A DNA stretch of 64,000 bases from Marinobacter segnicrescens (GTDB lineage Bacteria > Pseudomonadota > Gammaproteobacteria > Pseudomonadales > Oleiphilaceae), in assembly GCF_900111555.1 (NCBI RefSeq), contig NZ_FOHZ01000008.1:61545-125544 (forward strand). The letters are read 5' to 3'. Positions within the stretch are counted from its first letter, which is position 1. Every line of letters starts with the position of its first letter. This document shows, one piece after another, positions 25,436 to 36,185 of the stretch. The notes below the pieces were generated by a model that worked only from the letters and a program-made list of their open reading frames with translations, was not told the DNA's origin and made no database searches. Position numbers and translations under genes: made by a program.

Positions 25436-26347
25436 TTACTTGCAGCGCTTTTTGGGGTTGTAGGGATTGATCTCTCCGGGCGTCAGGTGACGGAAGCGTT
25501 TGTACTCCCACTGATACTGTTCCGGGATTTCCCGCACGCACTTTTCCACCGACAGGTTCAGGGCGGTTACTGCTTCGACCGGATCTGCACTGTCAATGCC
25601 GGGTTCGGTGGGGCGGATCACCATACGGAAGCCCCGCCCGTCCTTGAGTCGCTCTGCGAAGGTGGTAAACGATGCAGCGCCTGACCGGGCGATCAGCTTG
25701 GACGCCAGGGTCATGGTGCGTACATTATGTCCGAAGAACGGGCCATAGGCGTACCCACTGTTCTTGTCCGGGCTTTGGTCCGGCAGTATTCCGGCAATCC
25801 CCCCGCCCTTGAGTATGCTCACCATCCGCACAAGGCCGCGGCGGTCGCCCCTTACCAGCGTGGAGCCTGCCCGTTCCCGAACGCGGATCATGTAGTCTTC
25901 GAATTCTGCCATGTGGGGTGGGCTATAGAGTGCTGCCATCTGGTAGCGGGAGGAGAAATAAATACCCGCCAGCTCCCAGTTACCAAGGTGAGGGGCCAGA
26001 AGGACCACACCCCTGCCTTCCGCCAGTGCCCTGTCCACCATTTCGAGGCCTTCAACCTCCCGGATCAGGCCCAGGCATTTCTCCACCGGCCACTCCCACA
26101 TCAGGGGGATTTCCATAAAGGTTTGTCCGGTATGGCGCAGGCTGGAGCGAACCAGGCGGCGACGCTGGTCTTCTGGCATCTCAGGAAAGCACAGCCTGAT
26201 GTTTGCCGTGGTGACCTTTTTGGAGCGGGTTGGCAGCCAGCCTCCCACAGTGCCCAGCACCCGGCCGATGCGTTGCGCCATATCAAAGGAGAGTTTGCCG
26301 GCCAGTCGCAGCGCAAGGATGGCAAGGGAGGCCTTGTTAAGTGCCAT
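25436..26347 (-). CDS. Late lipid A acyltransferase (LpxL/LpxM family)
   Basis: A 303-residue inner membrane-associated acyltransferase. The catalytic HX4E motif is in GVVLLAPHLGNWELAG; ILPDQSPDKNSGYAYGPFFG is the usual substrate-binding block. Family enzymes add laurate or myristate from acyl-ACP to the Kdo-lipid A precursor. It lies 15 bases downstream of a paralogue on the same strand and near waaA on the other strand, consistent with lipid A completion after Kdo addition. Which chain it adds is not decidable here. Confidence 0.9.
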   Translation of the reverse strand: MALNKASLAILALRLAGKLSFDMAQRIGRVLGTVGGWLPTRSKKVTTANIRLCFPEMPEDQRRRLVRSSLRHTGQTFMEIPLMWEWPVEKCLGLIREVEGLEMVDRALAEGRGVVLLAPHLGNWELAGIYFSSRYQMAALYSPPHMAEFEDYMIRVRERAGSTLVRGDRRGLVRMVSILKGGGIAGILPDQSPDKNSGYAYGPFFGHNVRTMTLASKLIARSGAASFTTFAERLKDGRGFRMVIRPTEPGIDSADPVEAVTALNLSVEKCVREIPEQYQWEYKRFRHLTPGEINPYNPKKRCK

Positions 26348-26362
26348 AGGTGGAATTGTCCT

Positions 26363-27319
26363 TCAGCGTTTGCGTTTCTTGCCGTAAAAGGCAGGGTCAT
26401 CCCGGTTGGGCTGGGTCTTGAACCGCCGATGCATCCACAGGTACTGGTCAGGCTGGCGGCGGATTTCCCGCTCGATGGCCTGGTTGACGAGGGTGGCGTC
26501 GGCCAGGTCGTCGCCAGACGGGAAGTTCTCCAGTGCCGGGTGGAAGTAAATGTCATAGCCAGGTTTGTCGTCCCGGCGGAAGTGACTGAAAGGTACCACG
26601 GCACAGCCGCTGCGCTCGGCAATGCGGGAGGTGGCGGTAATACTGCCGGCAGGAATGCCGAAGAAGGGCGCGAATACGATGCCCTTGCGGCCATAGTCCT
26701 GGTCCGTGGCGTACCAGACCGTGCGATTGGCCTTCAGACGCTTGAGCAGGCCTCGTAAATCCTTGGAGTCGAGTACGGCGCCATATCGTCTCTGTCGGGC
26801 CCGGGTCATTACGGCGTTCATCAGCGGGTTGTTGTGATCCCTCTGCATGACGTCCGCTTCGATGACCTCGGTGGAGAGGCAGCCACCCAGGTCCAGGGTG
26901 CTGAAATGCCCGCCAAGAAGCATCACACCTTTTCCTCCGGCACGGGCCTTATCCAGATTTTCAAGCCCATGAACCCGGGTAATGTTCATGAAATCGGACG
27001 CATTGCGGAACCAGGCCACCCCGATTTCCATCAAACCAATGCCGTTAGAGTGGAAAGCCTTGCGGACCAGTGCTCGTTGTTCATTGTCAGAGAGCTCGGG
27101 AAAACAGGCGCGGATGTTTGTCTCGGCGATGTGTCTCCGCTGCGGAATGAAGCGCCAGGCCAGCTCGCCGATCAGCTTACCGATTTTCCACTGCATACCC
27201 AAGGGCAGGCGAGCCATCAGCCACATTGCGCCCACACCCAGCCAGGTCGGCCACCAGCGCGGATGAAGGTAATGGCTGTAATCCAGATCACGTTCTTTCT
27301 TGCGATGTTTGCGCTTCAC
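26363..27319 (-). CDS. Late lipid A acyltransferase (LpxL/LpxM family), second copy
   Basis: A 318-residue paralogue of the gene just downstream. The catalytic HX4D is in GVMLLGGHFSTLDLGG, and the following block is YATDQDYGRKGIVFAPFFG. The N-terminus is very basic (KRKHRKKERD) before the first hydrophobic segment (WPTWLGVGAMWLMARLPLG), as in LpxL/LpxP types. The start is probably GTG 27319, with a weak ribosome site. It is divergent from waaA with a 127-base shared upstream region. The pair could supply the two secondary acyl chains of hexa-acyl lipid A. Confidence 0.9.
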   Translation of the reverse strand: MKRKHRKKERDLDYSHYLHPRWWPTWLGVGAMWLMARLPLGMQWKIGKLIGELAWRFIPQRRHIAETNIRACFPELSDNEQRALVRKAFHSNGIGLMEIGVAWFRNASDFMNITRVHGLENLDKARAGGKGVMLLGGHFSTLDLGGCLSTEVIEADVMQRDHNNPLMNAVMTRARQRRYGAVLDSKDLRGLLKRLKANRTVWYATDQDYGRKGIVFAPFFGIPAGSITATSRIAERSGCAVVPFSHFRRDDKPGYDIYFHPALENFPSGDDLADATLVNQAIEREIRRQPDQYLWMHRRFKTQPNRDDPAFYGKKRKR

Positions 27320-27446
27320 GTTTTACCGAGGATTCCAAAGGGCCAATGAGGAGGCTCAAAGGGAGAGAGTTTATCAGGGCCGGTTCGCCGGTGTCACCGG
27401 CAGGTCAATTGGTTAGAATGGCCTCACGTTCGAGTCAGGAGCCTCC

Positions 27447-28742
27447 ATGCTGCATACCGTTTATTCCCTCTGTTATCGGCTGCTGTTGCCCTTTGCCCTG
27501 GCTTATCTCTGGTGGTCCACCCGTCGCAACGGGGCGAGTTCCGAAGGCTGGCAGCAGCGCCTCGGGTGGGTTCCGGCATTGTCCGAACCGGTGATCTGGG
27601 TGCATGCGGTTTCTGTGGGTGAAACCATTGCCGCCGCTCCGCTGGTGAAGGCGCTGCTGGCCCGCCGGCCCGACGTGCCCATCCTGGTCACTGCCATGAC
27701 AGCGACCGGGGCAGCGCAGGCCAGAACCCTGTTTGGCGACCAGGTTCACTATGCCTATGCGCCCTTCGATACCCCGGGTTCGGTCAGACGCTTTCTGAGG
27801 CGTGTCCGGCCCCGGGCACTGGTCATCATGGAGACCGAGATCTGGCCCAACATGATTACCGGGGTGAGCGGGAGGCAGTGCCCGATCTTTCTCATTAACG
27901 GCCGTTTGTCGGCGAAGTCTGCCCGGGGTTATCAGCGTTTCGGTGAATGGACGCGTGGTTTGGTGCGGCGAATCGACTGGATTGCTGCTCAGGCCGATGA
28001 AGATGCGGGCCGGTTCCGTGAAATTGGTGCACGGGGAGAAGTGATCTCGGTGACCGGTAGCGTCAAGTTTGATGTAAACATCACTGACGCCGTGCGAGAG
28101 CAGTCCCAGGAGCTCCGCAAGGAATTCCAGGATCGTCCGGTATGGATCGCTGCAAGTACCCATGAGGGGGAAGACGAGCAGCTGCTGGAGGCCCACGCCA
28201 GGGTACGGGAGGCCTTTGCTGATGCCGTACTGATTATCGTCCCCCGGCACCCGCAGCGATTCGATTCGGTGGCCAACATGATCAGCCAACGGGGGTTCTC
28301 GCTGGCGCGGCGCTCGGCCGGGGAGCCGCCGGCCGCCGGGGCGCAGGTCTATCTTGGCGACACCATGGGGGAGCTCATGGTGATGTTCGGCGCGGCAGAT
28401 GTTGCCTTCGTGGGCGGCTCACTGATCGAGCGAGGCGGCCACAACCCGCTGGAGCCGGCGGCCTGGGGGATGCCGGTGATCACCGGGCCCCACGTGTTCA
28501 ACTTCGAGACCGTGTACCGGCAGCTGGAGGAGCACCATGGCCTGGTTCGGGTGTCAGATAGCGCAGGCCTGGGAGAGGCGGTAGCGAGGTTGTTTTCGGA
28601 TCCAGATGAGGCCTCCCGGCTTGGCACGGCTGCGCTAGAGACTGTCGAAGCCAACCGGGGCGCCCTCAACCAGGTGGTTGAAGGCGTGCTGGCGCGGCTT
28701 GCTCCGGAGGGCGGAAACACAGCCGCTGGCGGGCAGGCCTGA
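27447..28742 (+). CDS. waaA: 3-deoxy-D-manno-octulosonic acid transferase
   Basis: A 431-residue GT30 enzyme that moves Kdo from CMP-Kdo to lipid IVA at the inner membrane. It has the N-terminal membrane anchor (about 4-23), then VIWVHAVSVGETIAA with the conserved Glu, METEIWPNM, and VGGSLIERGGHNPLEPAAWG in the donor half. ATG 27447 is well placed behind CAGGAG. Together with kdkA in the same block, a one-Kdo inner core is likely (KdkA co-occurs with monofunctional WaaA). The stop lies 6 bases from the convergent tolC-like gene, with no visible terminator between. Confidence 0.96.
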   Translation: MLHTVYSLCYRLLLPFALAYLWWSTRRNGASSEGWQQRLGWVPALSEPVIWVHAVSVGETIAAAPLVKALLARRPDVPILVTAMTATGAAQARTLFGDQVHYAYAPFDTPGSVRRFLRRVRPRALVIMETEIWPNMITGVSGRQCPIFLINGRLSAKSARGYQRFGEWTRGLVRRIDWIAAQADEDAGRFREIGARGEVISVTGSVKFDVNITDAVREQSQELRKEFQDRPVWIAASTHEGEDEQLLEAHARVREAFADAVLIIVPRHPQRFDSVANMISQRGFSLARRSAGEPPAAGAQVYLGDTMGELMVMFGAADVAFVGGSLIERGGHNPLEPAAWGMPVITGPHVFNFETVYRQLEEHHGLVRVSDSAGLGEAVARLFSDPDEASRLGTAALETVEANRGALNQVVEGVLARLAPEGGNTAAGGQA

Positions 28743-28748
28743 TCCGGC

Positions 28749-30170
28749 TTACTTCATTGGGGAGTCCAGGGTTTCTTCCTCATTGGCCAGCGCCTCAATG
28801 CCCGGCGCCGTTTCGCTGAGCCACTTGTTCAGCTCGATCAGGTCCTGGGGACTGAGAGTGCCGGCAGCCTGCTTCAGGCTCAGGCTGTTAACCACATAGT
28901 CGTAGCGGGCGTTGGCATAGTCCCGCAGGGCGATGTAGTAGGCCTGCTCGGCATCCAGGACTTCCACGATGTTCCGGGTGCCCACATCGTATCCGGCCCG
29001 GGTCGCATCCAGGGCACTGCGCCGGGAGACGATGGTCTGCTCCAGGGCCGACGCGGTCTCAATATTGGTGTTGACGGTTCGGAACAGGCTACGGGTATTC
29101 ACCTGCACGTCCCGGCGGGTGGTTTTCAGGTTCTCGTCCTGCAGGTTTACCGTGGCTCTCTGCTGTCGTACCCCGGCCTGGATACCGCCACCGGCGTAAA
29201 GCGGTACATTCAGGCTTAGTCCGATGATACCCTCTGTTGTGGTGCCGTCCCGCTGTCCGATGATACCCTCTGTTGTGGTGCCGTCCCGCTGTCCGCCGAG
29301 GCTGGCGGTGACAGGGTCCTCAATGTTGTCCAGTTTCTGCTGACCCCATGAGGCGTTCAGGTCTACCGTCGGATAGTGGCCGGCCTTGGCCTCATCCAGG
29401 TTGGCCTTGCTTGCCTGGAGCTCCTTGATGGCCCGCTGGATCTGCCAGTTCTGTTCAAGGGCCGTGGACTCCCACTCATTGGGATTCAGGGGCATGGGGC
29501 GCATCAGCGGGAAATCCCGCTCCAGGTTTTCCAGGTCTTCCGCGTATTCACCAGTAAGGCGGGCCAGACGCTCCCGGGCGATATCCAGTTCGCTCTCGGC
29601 GGCGATGCGGCGACTGGTGCTGTCATCAAAACTGGCGCGGGCCTCATAGACCTCGGTGATGGCAATCAGGCCTACGTCAAAGCGCTCCTGGGCCTGCTGG
29701 TATTGGCGCTCGATGGCATTCTCGGTGGCTCGGGCGGTCGTCAGGTTGTCCGCAGCCCGCAAGACATCGAAGTAAGCGGCCGCCACATCAAGAATCAGCT
29801 GTTGCTGGGCCAGGTTGTACTCGGCCCGGGCTGCCTCGGTGCGGAACTGGGCCGCATCGTAGGCAAACCAGGCATCTGCCTGGAAAAGCGGCTGGGTCAG
29901 TTGCACCCCGTAACCGTAGGACTTGTAGGAGTTGTCCTGGTTGGGGCCGTCCACATCAATGTGGTTGGCGTCGCCATAGGCGCCAATCTGGGGCAACAAT
30001 GCGCTGCGGGTGACGTCCGCGCCGGCTTCCTGGGCTTCCAGTGACGCCCGGGCAGCAGCAATCCCTGAATCGTAGGACAGCGCTTTTTCATAGGTCTCAA
30101 TCAGGTCCATGCCCAGCGCAGCCTGCGTTGACAACAGACCAATCAGGCCGCATAACAGTTGCTTTTTCAT
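28749..30170 (-). CDS. TolC family outer membrane efflux/secretion protein
   Basis: A 473-residue OEP-family protein. A signal peptide (KKQLLCGLIGLLSTQAALG) is followed by the duplicated helical-hairpin/strand repeat of TolC; the two OEP halves begin at about residues 22 and 225. GLSLNVPLYAGGGIQAGVRQ marks the second outer-membrane strand region. Trimers would form the exit duct for type I secretion or RND/MFS pumps. ATG 30170 follows GGGAGAAGC. Oddity: an exact 36-bp tandem duplication (29221-29292) doubles a 12-residue segment just before that strand, keeping the frame. The close waaA neighbourhood is also typical of tolC-like genes in related bacteria. Confidence 0.92.
   Translation of the reverse strand: MKKQLLCGLIGLLSTQAALGMDLIETYEKALSYDSGIAAARASLEAQEAGADVTRSALLPQIGAYGDANHIDVDGPNQDNSYKSYGYGVQLTQPLFQADAWFAYDAAQFRTEAARAEYNLAQQQLILDVAAAYFDVLRAADNLTTARATENAIERQYQQAQERFDVGLIAITEVYEARASFDDSTSRRIAAESELDIARERLARLTGEYAEDLENLERDFPLMRPMPLNPNEWESTALEQNWQIQRAIKELQASKANLDEAKAGHYPTVDLNASWGQQKLDNIEDPVTASLGGQRDGTTTEGIIGQRDGTTTEGIIGLSLNVPLYAGGGIQAGVRQQRATVNLQDENLKTTRRDVQVNTRSLFRTVNTNIETASALEQTIVSRRSALDATRAGYDVGTRNIVEVLDAEQAYYIALRDYANARYDYVVNSLSLKQAAGTLSPQDLIELNKWLSETAPGIEALANEEETLDSPMK
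29221..29292. repeat. 36-bp exact tandem duplication within the tolC-like gene
   Basis: Two identical 36-base units, 29221-29256 and 29257-29292, with no mismatch. Translated on the reverse strand they give the 12-residue unit GQRDGTTTEGII twice. The identity points to a very recent slippage or duplication event; the frame is kept. Confidence 0.97.
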
Positions 30171-30383
30171 TGCTTCTCCCAGTGTGGCAACCCACCAGCC
30201 GGGGTGGCGGCTGTGGTTTCTTCTTTTGGCGAATCCGTCCAGCCTAGCTTGCTAATCAGGCAGGAAAGCCATTATGGACAATAAATCGCCGGATCTCTAG
30301 ACTTGAACACTGCTCCACTTCTGTGGACAAACCAATGGTCACTGCTGCTCCCCATGAGCTTGCTACAGTGACCTGAATCGCGT

Positions 30384-30476
30384 CTTGACGGGGTGCTGGC
30401 CAGTTGGTCGGCTGAGATTGCAGTGCAAAACCCGCGAACCTGATCCGGTTAGTACCGGCGTAGGGATCCAGGACAG
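30384..30476 (+). promoter_or_regulatory. TPP riboswitch (THI element) for thiC
   Basis: The conserved pieces of the thiamin pyrophosphate aptamer are present in order: GGGGTGC (30389-30395), GCTGAGA (30411-30417), ACCCGCGAACCTGATC (30430-30445), GGTTAGTACCGGCGTAGGGA (30447-30466). It sits 107 bases ahead of the thiC start, as expected. TPP binding would lower thiC expression. The aptamer borders are approximate. Upstream, 30171-30383 holds the tolC-side leader and presumably the thiC promoter, which I could not define. Confidence 0.95.
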
Positions 30477-30495
30477 ATCTGGTGGCAGTAGCTTG

Positions 30496-32461
<1,966 letters not shown>

Positions 32462-32517
32462 TGATTTACTACCGGATGTGATCGTCTTGCAAGACTGATA
32501 GGTTTGGTGCCAGCGGT

Positions 32518-32621
32518 GGCGGGGCGAGCACGTTTTTCGGGACACGCCGTGGATCCATCCATGGAGGCTCTTCAAAAACGTCCCTGTTTTTGAAGGTCCC
32601 GAAAAACGTGCTCGCCCCGCC
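32518..32621. repeat. Palindromic repeat element, copy 1
   Basis: Perfect 26-base arms (32518-32543 and 32596-32621) enclose a core holding a second hairpin, CTTCAAAAAC/GTTTTTGAAG (32570-32595). The core 32541-32599 matches the reverse complement of the core of copy 2 (32793-32851) with few differences. It lies in the 519-base non-coding stretch between thiC and nudF (32462-32980), in which I see no gene. Confidence 0.9.
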
Positions 32622-32775
32622 CCCGTTTATCCTGGCGATATCGCGGCGTTTGCAGTTACGCCGTCATGAAATGATTTTAGCTGATTTGTGCTTCGGCTCT
32701 CGGTTAACCGCACTGGCGGCTACGGTTAAAGGTGTGTGCCTGTAGCGTTATCTCGGAATTTAGGGGGTATCCGGG

Positions 32776-32869
32776 GGTGAGGGGATTTTCCCGGACCTTC
32801 GAAAACAGGGACGTTTTCGAAGAGCCTACAGGGATGTATTCACGGCGTGTCCGGGAAAATCCCCTCGCC
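32776..32869. repeat. Palindromic repeat element, copy 2 (opposite orientation)
   Basis: Arms of 21 bases (32776-32796 and 32849-32869) pair with one G-T wobble. The core hairpin is CTTCGAAAAC/GTTTTCGAAG (32797-32822). The arms differ in sequence from those of copy 1, but the core is shared in reverse orientation, and base changes in the hairpin stem occur on both sides so that pairing is kept. The rest of the gap (32622-32775 and 32870-32980) shows only AT-richer sequence, likely including the nudF promoter. Confidence 0.9.
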
Positions 32870-32980
32870 TTCGGGTGCCCTTCTGCGCAACTTTCAGGCT
32901 ACAAAACTGACTTGCAATAACGAAGCTCGAACGGCTATCGTTCACCATCACGCCATACCACCGGAAACCCTAGAACCACC

Positions 32981-33616
32981 ATGACCGAAAAGAAGCCCGA
33001 ACCCTTCCAGTTCAAGGCCAGCGACGTGCAGGTCCACAAGCGGGAGACCGTCTTTAAAGGCTTCTTCCGCATGGACAAGCTGTGGCTTACCCACCCGCGG
33101 TTTGATGGCACCACCATGCCCGAATTTACCCGCGAACTGTTCGTTCGTGGCGACGCCACCTGCGTGCTGCCCTATGACCCTGAGCGGGATGAAGTGGTCC
33201 TGCTCGAACAGTTCCGCCTCGGAGCCATCGGTCGGGATCAGAGCCCATGGTTGCTGGAACTGGTAGCCGGAATGAACGAAAAAGGCGAGGACCCGGAGGA
33301 CGTTGCCCATCGTGAGGCCGAAGAGGAAGCCGGGCTGAGCTTTACCCGCCTTGAAAAAATCTGCGAATACCTGGTGTCACCCGGTGGCACCACCGAACTG
33401 GTCTACCTCTACGCTGGACAGGTCAGTACCGAAAACGCCGGTGGGCTCTACGGACTGGACCATGAGCATGAAGATATCCGCGCCCATGTTTTCAGTGCCG
33501 AAGAAACCTTTGCCATGATCCACGATGGGCGGATCAACAACGCGGCGGCCATCATGGCGATCCAGTGGCTTCAGCTTAACCGTGACCGCCTGCGGCGGGG
33601 GTGGGGGCAGTCGTGA
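32981..33616 (+). CDS. nudF: ADP-ribose pyrophosphatase (Nudix)
   Basis: A 211-residue Nudix hydrolase that splits ADP-ribose to AMP and ribose 5-phosphate. The Nudix box GX5EX7REUXEEXGU runs from GMNEKGE to REAEEEAGL (about residues 97-119), and the downstream SPGGTTELVYLYAG is typical of ADP-ribose-specific members. It heads the unit nudF-yqiB-cpdA-yqiA, the same order as in E. coli. Its stop overlaps the next start (GTGA). Confidence 0.95.
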   Translation: MTEKKPEPFQFKASDVQVHKRETVFKGFFRMDKLWLTHPRFDGTTMPEFTRELFVRGDATCVLPYDPERDEVVLLEQFRLGAIGRDQSPWLLELVAGMNEKGEDPEDVAHREAEEEAGLSFTRLEKICEYLVSPGGTTELVYLYAGQVSTENAGGLYGLDHEHEDIRAHVFSAEETFAMIHDGRINNAAAIMAIQWLQLNRDRLRRGWGQS

Positions 33617-34116
33617 GCGCCGTGACCCTGCGCAGGCAGCGCTACGTACCCGACCTGCAACGACTCGGTGCGCTGTGCGAAGGCAACTACCAGCGCCTGC
33701 GTCGACTTCGCCGGGTCCAGGGTGGGGACACGGATGTGCTGCAGTTCGACCTGCACCGTGAGGCCCATTACCTTGGGCGCGTCAGTATTTCGGTGTTGCA
33801 GCAGACCCGGTATACGGAAACGCTCTTGCTGGAACAGGTCCATAACAGCGGACGCTGGCTGAATAACCCGGAGCTCACCGTGCGGGTATACCACGACGCC
33901 AGCATGGCTGAAGTGATCAGCTTTTATGGCAATCGCCAGGTAGCCGCCGTCAACGATTACCCCAACCGCTTCATGCACCACCCGGATGAAAAGGTCCAGC
34001 TCAACGGTTTTGTGGCAGACTGGCTCGACTACTGCCTCAGGTTCGGTCACGTTACACCGGATTCCAGCCCGTGGCGCTCTGCCGATGGCGTTGAAGACCA
34101 GGCGCCTGCCCGCTGA
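33613..34116 (+). CDS. DUF1249 family protein (YqiB-like)
   Basis: A 167-residue soluble protein of unknown function, conserved between nudF and cpdA in many gammaproteobacteria. Recognisable family features are the N-terminal YVPDLQRLGALCEGNYQRLRRL and the central tract ELTVRVYHDASMAEVISF followed by NDYPNRFMHHPDEK. GTG 33613 is chosen because it overlaps the nudF stop by four bases and follows a G-rich ribosome site; an upstream in-frame GTG at 33601 is possible. Confidence 0.88.
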   Translation: MSAVTLRRQRYVPDLQRLGALCEGNYQRLRRLRRVQGGDTDVLQFDLHREAHYLGRVSISVLQQTRYTETLLLEQVHNSGRWLNNPELTVRVYHDASMAEVISFYGNRQVAAVNDYPNRFMHHPDEKVQLNGFVADWLDYCLRFGHVTPDSSPWRSADGVEDQAPAR

Positions 34117-34254
34117 GGTCCTGATCAGTCCTCCTTGTGTCAACTTTTGTAAAAATTGCCCTGCTTCCACTGCCGACTTGTGACTAAAGTGGAAGTTGTA
34201 TACGTAGAATCCGGCTAGTATCCAAGACATCAGCCGCTGGACGAAAAACACGTA

Positions 34255-35091
34255 ATGTCGTCACCTGAAAACGAGACACCCATTTCCATTGCCGCCGGCG
34301 ACAGCGCCGTAGCAAGCGTTCTCCAGATTACCGATCCCCACCTGATGGGGCATGGCGGCGGGGCCCTTTTGGGTGTTCGTACCCGTGACAGCCTGGCTGC
34401 GGTCATTCAGTTGGCAAGGGCGCGACAGCCACAACCAGACCTTCTGCTTGCGACCGGTGATATCGCCCAGGACGCCTCTGAGGCTGCGTACCACGAATTT
34501 GCCCGCCAGGCCGCTGCCTTCGACTGCCCCCAAAGCTGGATTGCCGGCAACCATGACGACAGCCAGGTGCTCAACCGGATTGCTGCTCAATACCAGGCCG
34601 GTGGGCGCCAGTTCCTGGTGGGAAGTTGGCAGGTCATCATGCTGGACTCCTCTGTAAGAGGGCAGGTGTACGGCCAGCTTGGAGAGGCAGAACTGAGGTT
34701 CCTGGCGGAGGCTCTGACCGCCTTCCCGGATCGTCCTGCGCTGGTGAGTTTACATCACCACCCCGTTCGCATCGATACCGAGTGGATGAACGCCATCGGC
34801 TTGCATAACCGTGACCAGTTCTGGGAGGTTATCGACCGCTTTCCACAGGTCAAGGCCGTACTCTGGGGCCATATCCACCAGGACCTTGACTTGTACCGGG
34901 GCGACGTCCGGCTGCTTGCGACACCATCCACCTGCATCCAGTTCGAGGCGGGGTCCGAGGACTTTGCCGTTGAGCGGCTGGCTCCGGGGTTCCGGTGGCT
35001 TGACCTTCACAGCAATGGCACCCTGGATACAGGGGTAGTTCGGGCGACAGACTTTCAATATGAGCTGGATATGAACAGCAACGGCTATTGA
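34255..35091 (+). CDS. cpdA: 3',5'-cyclic AMP phosphodiesterase CpdA
   Basis: A 278-residue class III metallophosphoesterase that lowers cAMP and so tunes CRP signalling. The metal-binding motifs are in order: ITDPHLMG, LLATGDIAQD, AGNHDD, LHHHP and WGHIHQD. The gene begins at ATG 34255, 138 bases past yqiB; the intergenic part is AT-rich and may hold its own promoter. Context with nudF, yqiB and yqiA supports the cpdA name over other metallophosphoesterases. Confidence 0.93.
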   Translation: MSSPENETPISIAAGDSAVASVLQITDPHLMGHGGGALLGVRTRDSLAAVIQLARARQPQPDLLLATGDIAQDASEAAYHEFARQAAAFDCPQSWIAGNHDDSQVLNRIAAQYQAGGRQFLVGSWQVIMLDSSVRGQVYGQLGEAELRFLAEALTAFPDRPALVSLHHHPVRIDTEWMNAIGLHNRDQFWEVIDRFPQVKAVLWGHIHQDLDLYRGDVRLLATPSTCIQFEAGSEDFAVERLAPGFRWLDLHSNGTLDTGVVRATDFQYELDMNSNGY

Positions 35092-35145
35092 GTCGCTGTT
35101 CGGACGGCTATACTGACAGGCCCATTCCTTCTATCCGGTACATTC

Positions 35146-35748
35146 ATGGCCTCCAGTGATAGAGACCCGGTTCTGGTCTACCTTCATGGCTTCAACAGTT
35201 CGCCCCGCTCGCAGAAAGTGTCTGAGCTCCGGACGTTGCTGCCTGCTGTCGCGCCTGACATAGAGCTTGTTGTGCCGGAGCTGGGGTTCGACCCTGAATT
35301 GGCATTGATCAGAGCAAGTGCGGCGGTAGAGTCTGCCGGGGACCGACCGGTGGGGCTGGTTGGCAGCTCCATGGGCGGGTTCTATGCCTCGGTCCTGTCG
35401 GCGAAGTATGGGGTGAAGGCCGCGCTGATTAACCCGGCTGCCTGGCCATACCGATTATTGCAGTCCCACCTGGGGCCACAGCATAACCCCTATACCGGTG
35501 AGGACTACGACCTGACCCCCGCCCACATGGACACCCTGGAAGCCATGGAGCCCGGGGACACGGTTCGGGCAGACAACCTGTTTATCCTGTTGCAGACCGA
35601 AGACGAAACCCTGGACTACCGGGAAATCCTGGCCAAGCACCCGGGAGCCCGAACCTGGATCCAGCCAGGGGGAGATCACCGGTTCCAGCGGTTCGAGCGG
35701 GTTGTGCCCGCCATTCTGGCGTTCCTGTTTCCGGGTGATTTCCGGTAA
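35146..35748 (+). CDS. yqiA: YqiA/YcfP family alpha/beta hydrolase (esterase)
   Basis: A 200-residue serine esterase. It opens with VLVYLHGFNSSPRSQKV (oxyanion loop), the nucleophile elbow is GLVGSSMGGFYA (Ser in GSSMG, about residue 69), and the C-terminal GGDHRFQRF holds the catalytic His. E. coli YqiA cleaves short-chain acyl esters and lies in the same gene order next to cpdA. Physiological substrate unknown. Confidence 0.9.
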   Translation: MASSDRDPVLVYLHGFNSSPRSQKVSELRTLLPAVAPDIELVVPELGFDPELALIRASAAVESAGDRPVGLVGSSMGGFYASVLSAKYGVKAALINPAAWPYRLLQSHLGPQHNPYTGEDYDLTPAHMDTLEAMEPGDTVRADNLFILLQTEDETLDYREILAKHPGARTWIQPGGDHRFQRFERVVPAILAFLFPGDFR

Positions 35749-35783
35749 ACTGCGGCAAATTTTCCAGCCAATGGATAAGTGAC

Positions 35784-36173
35784 ATGAGTGAGATACCTGC
35801 GGATCTGAAATACATCGAGACTCACCAGTGGGTGCGGGTGTCGGATGACGGCACCGCCACAGTAGGCATCACCGATTACGCCCAGGGGCAACTCGGTGAC
35901 GTGGTCTATATCGGTCTTCCTGAGGTCGGCGACACGGTTACCGGCGGTGAGGAAGCCGGCGTGGCTGAGTCGGTGAAGTCCGCCTCCGATGTGTTCAGCC
36001 CGGTGACCGGCGAGGTGATTGAAATCAACGGTGCCCTGGAAGACGAGCCGGAGATGGTTAACGAAGACCCCTATGGTGAAGGCTGGCTATACCGGGTGAA
36101 GTTGGCGGACAAGGGCGAGCTGGACGGGCTGATGGACGCCGCTGCCTATGGCGAGTCACTGGCCGATGCATAG
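35784..36173 (+). CDS. gcvH: Glycine cleavage system H protein
   Basis: A 129-residue lipoyl carrier shuttling the aminomethyl group between the P and T proteins of glycine cleavage. The lipoylated Lys65 lies in AESVKSASDV. ATG 35784 has GGATAAG upstream. The partner genes gcvT and gcvP are not in the window; the gene is placed between yqiA and rlmI on the same strand. Confidence 0.97.
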   Translation: MSEIPADLKYIETHQWVRVSDDGTATVGITDYAQGQLGDVVYIGLPEVGDTVTGGEEAGVAESVKSASDVFSPVTGEVIEINGALEDEPEMVNEDPYGEGWLYRVKLADKGELDGLMDAAAYGESLADA

Positions 36174-36185
36174 GGGCCGGCTTTG

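Noticed and set aside
32732..32920. Small open frame of 62 codons over palindromic repeat copy 2
   Set aside because: It runs through the inverted repeat arms and hairpin, whose sequence is explained by structure, and it has no ribosome site.
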